From assembly GCA_030652255.1 (NCBI GenBank), contig JAUSAZ010000073.1, positions 175,848 to 239,847 on the forward strand: a stretch of 64,000 nt of DNA, written 5' to 3'. The notes under the pieces are model-generated. The model did no database searches. It was not told the DNA's origin and saw only the letters and a list, made by a program, of their open reading frames with translations. This stretch comes from Myxococcales bacterium. Lineage in GTDB: Bacteria; Myxococcota_A; Polyangia; Polyangiales; Ga0077539. A program made the translations under genes and the position numbers. Below are positions 42,031 through 51,108 of the stretch, one piece after another (the first letter of the stretch is position 1; every line of letters begins with the position of its first letter).

Positions 42031-44181
42031 ATGCGCCACCCGCTCCGCACCGCGTTCGGACTCTGCCTCGCCGCGTCGCTCGTCGGCGCCTGCGCGGGCA
42101 CCCCCCACCGCGGCACCACGCCTCCGGCGGCCCCCGCCGCGCTCACCACGGCCACGCTCGACGACGCCCGGCGCGTGCTCGACGAGCACCCCGCGGGCGA
42201 CCCCTCGCTGCGCGACCTGCGCCTCCAGGTGGCGCGGCTCCTCGCGGGGCGGGCGTCCGAGGCGCTCCAGTCGGGCGACACGGCGCAGGCGCTCCAGCGG
42301 CTCCAGGCGGCGCTGGTGCGGTACACCCCCGACGAGCTCGCCGGCCACGTGCTCCCGGCGGACTTCGAGGCGCCCGCGCGCTCGCTGCTCGCGACGGCGT
42401 CGATGCGCGGCGAGGAGGGCACCGCGCTCGGCGCCACCCGCATCCTGCTCGCGCTCGAGCGCCCCCCCGCCGACGCCCGCGCCACCTGGGACCGCATCAC
42501 CGAGTGGGGCACCCGCAACCGCCAGGACTTCCAGCGCCCGTGGGTGCGCGAAGGGGAGCTCGCGGAGATCCAGCGCGAGGTGGCGGCCATCATCCCCGCG
42601 CGCGACGTGCTCGACGCCGCCGCGACGCACATCACCGCGCGGCGCGAGGCGGCCACCACGGCGCGCAACGCCCGCGGCGAGCTGGCGCACCTCTCCTTCG
42701 ACGAGGTGAGGCAGCTGCGCGCGGGGCTCCAGCGCTCCGCCGCCGAGCTGGCGATGGTCTTCCTGCGGGTGGGGGCGCTCACCGAGGCGGGCGAGCGGCT
42801 GGGCTCCCTCGGCGCCGGGGCGGAGAGCTCGGGGCTCGCCACCGCCATCCGCGCCATCGCCCGCAGCGAGGGCGGCGCCGACGCCCTGCACGACCTCGCG
42901 CGCCAGGTCACCGCGGTCGACCACCTGGCCGCCGCGGGGGTGTGCCGCGTGGGCCGCCAGCGCTACGCCGCCGACGCGCGCTTCGCGCGCTGCCTGGCCC
43001 TCGTCGCCGACCACGACCGCGACCTCGGGCTCGCGAGCGCGCACCTCGAGGCGGCCGCCAACCTCGAGCCCGACGACCTCGACAACCTCAACGCCGCCCT
43101 GCGCGAGACGCACCGCTGGCTGCTCACCGAGATCGGCGCGGACGACGTCGCCCCGGGCCGCCGCGCGGTCGAGCGCGCCCGCTCGCTGCTCGAGCGCTGG
43201 AGCGCGCGCTCGCCCGACCGCGGTCCGCCGGTGCTCGCGGCGGACATCGACACGCTCGCGGCGCAGCTCGAGCTCGCCGCGGGCAACCTCCCCGAGGCGA
43301 GGGCGCACCTCGAGCGCGCCACGCACGCGACGCCCTCCTCGCGCGACGCCTTCTACTCCCTGGCGGAGATCGCCTGGCGCCACGACGACGGTCCGGCCGC
43401 GCTCCGCCTCCTCGACGCCGGGCTCGCGCTGCCGCTGCGCCCGAGCGAGAGCGACACGTCCTTCCGCCCGCGCTTCGCCGTGCGCCGCGCGCAGGTGCTC
43501 GCCTCCACCGGGCACCCCGACGAGGCCCGCGCGGTGTTCACCGAGGCGCTCACCGCCCTCGAAGCGCTCGCCCGCTTCGCCGAGGGCCACGAGCTCGGCG
43601 AGGTCCACCTGCTGCGGGGCTTCACCCTCGAGGCCCTCGGGCGCCCCGGCGAGGTGCGCGCCGCCCTCGACGCCGCCCTCGACGCCGCCCCGGACGACCG
43701 CAGCGTCGCCGGCCACGCGGTGTCCTTCTGCCTCGGGCACGCGCGCTGGTCCGACGCGCTCGACCTGTCGCGCCGGGCGCGGGCGCAGCTCACCCTCGAG
43801 CCCGCGTGGCAGGTGTACTTCGCGCTGTGGTCCAAGCACGCGGCGCAGCTCGGGCGCCTGCCCGACGACGCGGGCGCCACCAGCGCCCTCACCGCCGTCG
43901 CCTCCACCGAAGACGCCAACGTCCCGTGGACCACCCGGCTCGCGCAGCGCGCCGTCGGCCGCGTGACCCGCGAGCAGCTCATGGCGGCGGCCCGCACCCG
44001 CGGCCAGCGCGCCGAGGCGCTCTTCTACGAGGCCCTCGGGGCCCTCGCCGCGGGCGAGGCGGCGGACGCGACGCGCGACCTGCGCGAGGTGATCGCCACC
44101 GAGACGCTGCACTACCACGAGTACGAGATGGCCTGGGACACGCTGCGCCGCCTGGGCGAGCCCGCCGCCGCGCCGCGCTGA
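42031..44181 (+). CDS. TPR-repeat lipoprotein
   Basis: Encodes 716 residues from the ATG at 42031; a GTG at 42016 would overlap the -10-like element. Lipobox VGAC (cysteine near residue 21) indicates outer- or inner-membrane lipid anchoring. The rest is helical, with many TPR-like pairs (GDTAQALQRLQAALVRYTPDELAG, LGLASAHLEAAANLEPDDLDNLNAALRE, GNLPEARAHLERATHATPSSRDAFYSLAEI). This gives a long superhelix for protein binding. No enzyme domain. It is convergent with the response regulator gene, 15 nt apart. Confidence 0.75.
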   Translation: MRHPLRTAFGLCLAASLVGACAGTPHRGTTPPAAPAALTTATLDDARRVLDEHPAGDPSLRDLRLQVARLLAGRASEALQSGDTAQALQRLQAALVRYTPDELAGHVLPADFEAPARSLLATASMRGEEGTALGATRILLALERPPADARATWDRITEWGTRNRQDFQRPWVREGELAEIQREVAAIIPARDVLDAAATHITARREAATTARNARGELAHLSFDEVRQLRAGLQRSAAELAMVFLRVGALTEAGERLGSLGAGAESSGLATAIRAIARSEGGADALHDLARQVTAVDHLAAAGVCRVGRQRYAADARFARCLALVADHDRDLGLASAHLEAAANLEPDDLDNLNAALRETHRWLLTEIGADDVAPGRRAVERARSLLERWSARSPDRGPPVLAADIDTLAAQLELAAGNLPEARAHLERATHATPSSRDAFYSLAEIAWRHDDGPAALRLLDAGLALPLRPSESDTSFRPRFAVRRAQVLASTGHPDEARAVFTEALTALEALARFAEGHELGEVHLLRGFTLEALGRPGEVRAALDAALDAAPDDRSVAGHAVSFCLGHARWSDALDLSRRARAQLTLEPAWQVYFALWSKHAAQLGRLPDDAGATSALTAVASTEDANVPWTTRLAQRAVGRVTREQLMAAARTRGQRAEALFYEALGALAAGEAADATRDLREVIATETLHYHEYEMAWDTLRRLGEPAAAPR

Positions 44182-44196
44182 CCGCCCGACCTCGCG

Positions 44197-44684
44197 CTAT
44201 CCCCCCTCGCGCCCCGCGGTCGCCGCTTCGAGCGCGGCCACCCGCTGCCGCAGGTCGTCGACCTCGGCCCGCAGCCGCGCGTTCTCGATGATCTGCTCGA
44301 CGATGCGGTCGTACTCCGCGGCCGCCTCGCGGACGATGGCGTCGAGCTCCTCGGGCTCCCAGGGCTTCTTCAGGAACGCGAAGATGTGCCCCTGGTTGAT
44401 CGCCGCGATGATCGACGCGGTGTCCGAGTAGCCCGTGAAGAGCATGCGCACCGCCTGGGGGAAGCGCGCCCGCACGCTCTCCAGCAGCTGCACCCCGGTG
44501 GTGTACGGCATGCGCTGGTCGGTCATGACGATGTGCACCTCGTGCTCGGCCATGAGCCTCGTGCCCTCCGCGGCGCTGTGCGCGGTGAGCACCCGGTAGT
44601 CGAGCCGGAGGTGGTCGCGCACGGCCTCGCAGATGTTGGGCTCGTCGTCGACGACGAGCAGGCAGTGCCTCGGCGGGGGAATGG

Positions 44685-44688
<4 letters not shown>
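44197..44688 (-). CDS. Response regulator (single receiver domain with coiled-coil tail)
   Basis: Encodes 163 residues from the ATG at 44688, which overlaps the histidine kinase stop by 4 nt. The receiver domain has the acidic pair D14-D15, phospho-acceptor D57 (in IVMTDQRMP), T/S in the FTGYSD segment and K in LKKPW. After it, residues about 125-160 form a coiled coil (IIENARLRAEVDDLRQRVAALEA) instead of a DNA-binding domain. It probably signals through protein contacts, and is the likely partner of the kinase just upstream. Confidence 0.92.
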
Positions 44689-46388
<1,700 letters not shown>

Positions 46389-46451
46389 CGCGGCGCCCTC
46401 CGCGGCGTGAGCGTACCCCCGCGCCGCCGTCGCCCGCAACGCGCGCCGACG

Positions 46452-48317
46452 CTACGGCGTGAAGAAGAGCCGCGCGTTGGTGGTGGGATGCCCCGCGGGG
46501 TAGCTCAGGCGGGACAGCACCCGCGCTACGCAGCGGCCCGGCGGGCTCGACGCGGGCGGGGACATCAGGTTGAGCGCGCGCACCCTCCCGCGGGCGTCGA
46601 TGTCGAGGGAGAAGCTCACGTTGGCGCGGGCGCCGTCGAGGCAGGCGCGGATCGCCGGGATCTGCGGCCGTACGCCCTGCATGATGGCGGGAGAGTCGAG
46701 CGGCGGCCCGGCCACCACGGCGTGCGAGCGCTCGGGCGACGAGCTGCTGCGGCGGCGCTCGGGGGCCGATGGGGTGCGCGGGGGATCGGGCACGCGCACG
46801 GGCCGGAACATCGGCACCGCCACCGGGGCGGGCGCCGGCCGGGGGGCGACGACCGCGGGCGGCGCCGGCGCGAGCTGCTGGTTGACCACGGGCTCGGGGG
46901 TCGCCGGAGCAGGCGGCGGCGCGGCGGTCTCCGGGGACTGCCCCGCGACGCTCTGCGGCGTGGACGGCGGCTCCGTGGGCCCCGGGCGCGACCGCAGCAG
47001 GGCGGCGACGATGACCAGCCCGAGCACCACGGCGGAGCCCATCACCAGCACCACGCCGCGGCGAGACGAGCGCCGCGCCTGCGGGGGCGCCTGCGGGGGC
47101 ATCGACGGCGCCGTCCAGGGCGCGGCGGTCTCGAAGCCCGACGGGCCCGCGGGGTCGACCACCGTCGCGCCGACGAACTCGATGGGGCTGAACCCGGGCT
47201 GGAACGACGGCCGCGGCGGCGGCGGGGGCAGCGGCGAGCGCAGCGGCGCCGGCGGCGGGGCCGAGGTGCGCGCGCGCATCGGCGGGGGCGGGGCCGAGGT
47301 GCGGGAGCGCGGCGGCGGCGGAGGAACCGGGGACGGGAAGTACGGCGGGGGCGCGGCCGCGAAGGGGTCGGGCACGATCTGGGTCGCGCCCTCGTTGACG
47401 TTGTAGATGCTGGTGGCCTCGTCGCCGCGGCTGGTCACGGCGTCGTCCGGGGGCAGCGCCGCGAGCACGTCGTGCAGCGCCTGCAGCATCTCCGCGGCGT
47501 TGGCGTAGCGCCCGGAGGGCTCCTTCGCGAGCGCCCGATCGATGACGGCGCAGAGCGCGGGCGGCGCCGACGGGAGGTGCTGGCTCAGCGGCGTGTGGGG
47601 GTACAGCATGATGCGCGAGAGCAGCTGCTGGTACGTCTCGCCGTCGAAGGGCGTCTGGAGCGTGATGGCCTGGTAGAGCACCGCGCCCATGGACCAGAGG
47701 TCGGCCCGGCCGTCGACGCGCCCGCCGCCCGCCTGCTCGGGGGACATGTAGTCCGGCGTACCGACCGCGGTGCCGACGCGGGTGAGCCCCCCCGCGGCGC
47801 GCTCGGACAGGATCTTCGAGATGCCGAAGTCGAGCAGCTTCACCCCGGTGGGGCGGTCGCCGCTGCCGAGCAGGAAGATGTTCTCGGGCTTGATGTCGCG
47901 GTGCACCACGCCGACCTCGTGCGCGGCCCGCAGCGCGTCGACGGTGCCCGCGGCGATGGTCAGCGCCTCGCGGAAGCTGAGCGCGCGCCGCTCCATCACG
48001 TCGCAGAGCGTCTCGCCGTGCAGGAGCTCGAGCACCAGGAAGGGCCCGTCGTCGTCGCTGCCCGCGTCGAGCACCCGCACGATGTTGGGGTGCCCGATGG
48101 ACGCCGCGGTCTGCGCCTCCTGCTGGAAGCGCCCCACCACCTCCGTCGAGGTGATGAACTCCGGCTTGATGAGCTTTACCGCGACGTGTAATCCGCCGCC
48201 GACGAGGTCTTCCGCCTCGAAGACCGCGCCCATCCCCCCTTCGCCGATGACCCGCAGCAGGCGGTACCGGTTCGCGACGAGCGACCCGTTGCGCTGGTGG
48301 ATGTCATCGACCTGCAT
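46452..48317 (-). CDS. Eukaryotic-like Ser/Thr protein kinase with TonB-like C-terminal domain
   Basis: Encodes 621 residues from the ATG at 48317; a GTG two codons earlier is also possible. The kinase domain (about 18-280) has the glycine loop GEGGMGAVF, catalytic lysine in VAVKLIK, HRDIKPEN, DFGISK and GTPDYMSPEQ. A proline-rich linker (about 320-410) leads to one membrane helix near 425-445 (GVVLVMGSAVVLGLVIVAALL). A periplasmic part ends in an AgmX/PglI-like (TonB-like) domain with cysteines near C565 and C600. It could sense the envelope and signal inward. TAGGGT lies 10 nt before the ATG. Confidence 0.9.
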   Translation of the reverse strand: MQVDDIHQRNGSLVANRYRLLRVIGEGGMGAVFEAEDLVGGGLHVAVKLIKPEFITSTEVVGRFQQEAQTAASIGHPNIVRVLDAGSDDDGPFLVLELLHGETLCDVMERRALSFREALTIAAGTVDALRAAHEVGVVHRDIKPENIFLLGSGDRPTGVKLLDFGISKILSERAAGGLTRVGTAVGTPDYMSPEQAGGGRVDGRADLWSMGAVLYQAITLQTPFDGETYQQLLSRIMLYPHTPLSQHLPSAPPALCAVIDRALAKEPSGRYANAAEMLQALHDVLAALPPDDAVTSRGDEATSIYNVNEGATQIVPDPFAAAPPPYFPSPVPPPPPRSRTSAPPPPMRARTSAPPPAPLRSPLPPPPPRPSFQPGFSPIEFVGATVVDPAGPSGFETAAPWTAPSMPPQAPPQARRSSRRGVVLVMGSAVVLGLVIVAALLRSRPGPTEPPSTPQSVAGQSPETAAPPPAPATPEPVVNQQLAPAPPAVVAPRPAPAPVAVPMFRPVRVPDPPRTPSAPERRRSSSSPERSHAVVAGPPLDSPAIMQGVRPQIPAIRACLDGARANVSFSLDIDARGRVRALNLMSPPASSPPGRCVARVLSRLSYPAGHPTTNARLFFTP

Positions 48318-48365
48318 CGTCACTCACACCCTACGCCGTGCCACGCCCGCGGTGCTATCCCCGCG

Positions 48366-48386
48366 GGGGTTGTGCTGTCCAACCTT
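48366..48386 (+). repeat. Degenerate copy of one arm of the 30548-30672 inverted repeat
   Basis: GGGTTGTGCTG, then a 4-nt insert, then ACCTTC reproduces the right arm at 30655-30672. No matching left arm is nearby. It lies in the 142-bp gap between the kinase start and the end of the radical SAM gene. It may be a remnant of the same repeat family, or chance. Confidence 0.3.
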
Positions 48387-48459
48387 CACGACGTCCCTCG
48401 CTCCCGAAGCGACCGGCCTGCGTCCCGCCATCGAAGCCTACCTTCCCCCCTTTTGGCTC

Positions 48460-49641
48460 TCAGGTCGCCAGCGGGAGCCGGTGCCGGCGCTCCACCTTGG
48501 CGGGGTTCTGCCCCGCGGCCTTCGCCGCCGACGCCACGCGCCCGTAGGTCCACGAGAGGAAGGTCGGGTCGCGCTCGGCCAGCAGCTGGTGCCCCGCGCC
48601 GTCAGCGATGCGCGCCGTCGCCTGCTCGTACCAGCACTGGGTGCCGCCGGGCAGGTGGGTGGTGCCGGTCTCCGCGAGGTTGGCGCACGCGCACGACGCC
48701 CCGCAGCGCCACTGCTCGGCGCACTCGCCGCACGCCGGGTCGGCGGGGCCGCGCTTGAGGCCCGACACCCTCCCCCGGTCGATGCCCGTGTCGAGGTGCC
48801 CGATGACCAGCTTGTCGTCCCGGTCTTCGCCCACCATCCGCGCGCAGGGGAAGAGGTTGCCGCGGGGCGACACGGCGATCTCCCGGTCGCCCGAGCCGCA
48901 GGAGTCGCAGCTCGCGAGCCCCCCCTTGGCCGCCGCCAGGAGCTTGTTGTCGAAGGTGGGCATCGCGATGGGGCGCCCGGCCCGGATGGCGTCGGCGTAC
49001 ACGGCCACGGCCTCCTCGAGCCCGAGCTCCCAGAGGGCGAGGTCGGCGTCGCTCCACGCGCACTCGAAGGCCGGGTTGAGGATGATCTCCTTGGCGCCGA
49101 GCTCGGCCAGGAAGCGCACGCTCTCGCCCAGCCAGCGCACGTTCTCCGGCGCGACCACGGCGATGACCTGTAGCCCGAGGCCCGCGGCGAGCAGGTTGCG
49201 CCCGCCCGCCACGACGTCGTCGAAGCTCGAGCGGCCGCCCCGCTGCGGGCGCGTGGCCTCGTGGGCGGCGCGGCAGCCGTCGAGCGACAGGGTGACCTGC
49301 ACGTCGAGGGCCTTCAGCCGCCGGGCGCGCTCGGGGGTGACGAGGGTGCCGTTGGTGGTCACCGCGAGGCGCAGGCGACGCCCCTCGCGCTCGGCGCGGG
49401 CGCGGGCCTCGACGGCGACGCGCTCGAGCATGTCGAAGCAGATGAGCGGCTCGCCGCCGAAGAAGCCGAGGTCGATGGGCGCCTCGTCGCGCCAGGGGGT
49501 CTGCTCCCTCGGCGCGAGGAAGAGCAGGTCGAGGGAGCGCATCGCGGTCTCCCAGTCCATCTCGCGACGAAACTTCTCGCCCGTGTAGCAGTACGAGCAC
49601 GCGAGGTTGCACTCGTGGGTCAGGACCAGGGTCACATGCAT
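48460..49641 (-). CDS. Radical SAM/SPASM-domain enzyme
   Basis: Encodes 393 residues from the ATG at 49641, which has GGAGG 4 nt upstream. The radical SAM cluster motif is CNLACSYC (CX3CX2C, residues about 12-19), followed by GFFGGEPL and the TTNGTLVT strand. The C-terminal SPASM-type region carries about ten cysteines (CDSCGSG, FPCARMVG, ACGECAEQWRCGASCACANL, TQCWYEQ) that would hold two auxiliary iron-sulfur clusters. Such enzymes modify peptides or act as sulfatase maturases. No precursor peptide or sulfatase is adjacent, so the substrate is unknown. A lipoprotein gene lies 80 nt upstream. Confidence 0.88.
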   Translation of the reverse strand: MHVTLVLTHECNLACSYCYTGEKFRREMDWETAMRSLDLLFLAPREQTPWRDEAPIDLGFFGGEPLICFDMLERVAVEARARAEREGRRLRLAVTTNGTLVTPERARRLKALDVQVTLSLDGCRAAHEATRPQRGGRSSFDDVVAGGRNLLAAGLGLQVIAVVAPENVRWLGESVRFLAELGAKEIILNPAFECAWSDADLALWELGLEEAVAVYADAIRAGRPIAMPTFDNKLLAAAKGGLASCDSCGSGDREIAVSPRGNLFPCARMVGEDRDDKLVIGHLDTGIDRGRVSGLKRGPADPACGECAEQWRCGASCACANLAETGTTHLPGGTQCWYEQATARIADGAGHQLLAERDPTFLSWTYGRVASAAKAAGQNPAKVERRHRLPLAT

Positions 49642-49721
49642 GGAGCCTCCATCGCGTGGGAGAGACCGCCCGATGCTCCCACGCCTTGGATCGCTCTCAA
49701 AGCCGGACCCGGACGGTGCCC

Positions 49722-50375
49722 TCAGCCGGGGGTGACGCGCCAGACGAGGTCGGAGGTGCCCAGCGGGCCGCTGAAGCGCAGGCTGAACGAGCGCACCCGG
49801 TCGTCGATGACCTCGACCTCGGCCCCGCCGGCGGTGCGGAGATACTTCGGAAAGCGGATGCGGAAGGCCTGCCGCCACACCGTGGTGTAGGGGAAGTACG
49901 TGCGCTCGACGGCGCCGGGCCGGGTGATGGGCTCGATCGCCACCGGGGCGACCTCCTCGCGGCGGTCGTTCACCAGCAGCACGCGCCAGGCGCTCGTGGG
50001 CCGGGTGAGCTCGCCCCAGCGTCGGTTTTGCGTATACAGGGCCACGTAGAATTCGTGCTCCTGCTGCGCGGACTCGAGCGTGTGCTGGAGGAGTTCCTGC
50101 CGCTCGGGGGTGGTGAGCCGGAAGTCCTGCGCGTAGCGCACCACGTAGGCCCAGCGGAAGTCCCAGCTCTCGTAGGTGGCGGTCACCGCGATGAGGTCGT
50201 CGAGGCCCTGCAGCTGGTACTGGTGTCCCTCGCGGGTCCACCGCTGGAGCACCCCCTCGTAGCTCTCCGCGGTGTACGCCCGCGGACCCTGCCGCAGGCT
50301 CACCGTCGGCGCCCCGCAGGCCCCCACCGCGATCGCCAGCCCCAGCGCCAGGGGCACGCGGCGGAGCTCACTCAC
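49722..50375 (-). CDS. Hypothetical lipoprotein
   Basis: Encodes 217 residues from a GTG overlapping the pyrE stop by 8 nt (GTGAGTGA), so translation is probably coupled. Lipobox VGAC (cysteine near residue 20) indicates a lipoprotein. The body is mixed (YEGVLQRWTREGHQYQLQGLDDLI, HEFYVALYTQNRRWGELTRPTSAWRVLLVND, FSLRFSGPLGTSDLVWRV), with no recognised motif and no other cysteines. The radical SAM gene follows 80 nt later, so this protein is a possible but unproven partner or substrate. Confidence 0.7.
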   Translation of the reverse strand: MSELRRVPLALGLAIAVGACGAPTVSLRQGPRAYTAESYEGVLQRWTREGHQYQLQGLDDLIAVTATYESWDFRWAYVVRYAQDFRLTTPERQELLQHTLESAQQEHEFYVALYTQNRRWGELTRPTSAWRVLLVNDRREEVAPVAIEPITRPGAVERTYFPYTTVWRQAFRIRFPKYLRTAGGAEVEVIDDRVRSFSLRFSGPLGTSDLVWRVTPG

Positions 50376-50934
50376 CCAGGAAGTCCGCGCGGCTGAACAC
50401 CGGCAGCACGCGCAGCCCCATCGCCTCGAGCGCCTCGCGGCCGCCCTCGCGCCGGTCGACCAGCGCCACCACCGCGAGCACCGTGTGCCCGTCGGCCCGC
50501 AGCGCCTCGACCGCGACGCGCGACGACCCGCCGGTGGTGAGCACGTCTTCCAGCAGCACCACCCGCAGCGACGCCGCGAGCGACACGCGGCCCTCGATGC
50601 GCTGCGCCGTGCCGTGGTCCTTCGGCTCCTTGCGCACGTAGAGGGCGTCCCACGCGCGGCCTCCGCCCAGCGCCGAGGTGAGCGACACCGCGCTCGCGAG
50701 GGGACACCCGCCGAGCGCCACGCCCGCCACCGCGTCGGTCTGCTCCCCGAGGCCCTCCGACCGGATGACCCCGCAGAGCACCTCACCGCAGAGCCGGTGC
50801 CCCTCGGCGGTGAGGATCACCTGCTTGCAGTCGATGAAGAAATCGCTCTCGCGCCCGGAGGCGAGGCGGAAGGTGCCCCGCCGCCACGCGTCCGTGCGAA
50901 GCCGTTCGAGCAGGCGCTGTCGCGAGGCGTCCAT
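50368..50934 (-). CDS. pyrE: Orotate phosphoribosyltransferase
   Basis: Encodes 188 residues from the ATG at 50934. The PRPP-binding motif is VVLLEDVLTTGGSS (about 120-133), with the family features GTFRLASGRESDFFIDCKQV near the start, VAGVALGGCPLASAVS and YVRKEPKDHG. It converts orotate and PRPP to OMP in pyrimidine synthesis. The frame stays open another 30 codons upstream, but this start gives the family length. GATACC lies 14 nt upstream. First gene of the minus-strand run that leads into the signalling genes. Confidence 0.93.
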   Translation of the reverse strand: MDASRQRLLERLRTDAWRRGTFRLASGRESDFFIDCKQVILTAEGHRLCGEVLCGVIRSEGLGEQTDAVAGVALGGCPLASAVSLTSALGGGRAWDALYVRKEPKDHGTAQRIEGRVSLAASLRVVLLEDVLTTGGSSRVAVEALRADGHTVLAVVALVDRREGGREALEAMGLRVLPVFSRADFLGE

Positions 50935-51108
50935 GGGGGTGGCGTTAGGTATCACGCCTTGCGCCCGCAACCGCAATGGCCGCCGCTCCCCCTCCGAGAA
51001 CAGGGGGGGGCGAAACATCCCCAAGACAGGCGCCCCGGGGTGGAGCCATCATCGGGCCGTCCGGAACGTCCATCGGGGTTCCACCACCTGCGAACAGGAG
51101 CAGACGCG

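Noticed and set aside
48338..48547. Small cysteine-containing frame on the plus strand as a possible precursor peptide for the radical SAM enzyme
   Set aside because: Most of it lies antisense inside the radical SAM gene, it has no ribosome site, and its sequence looks like an out-of-frame translation.
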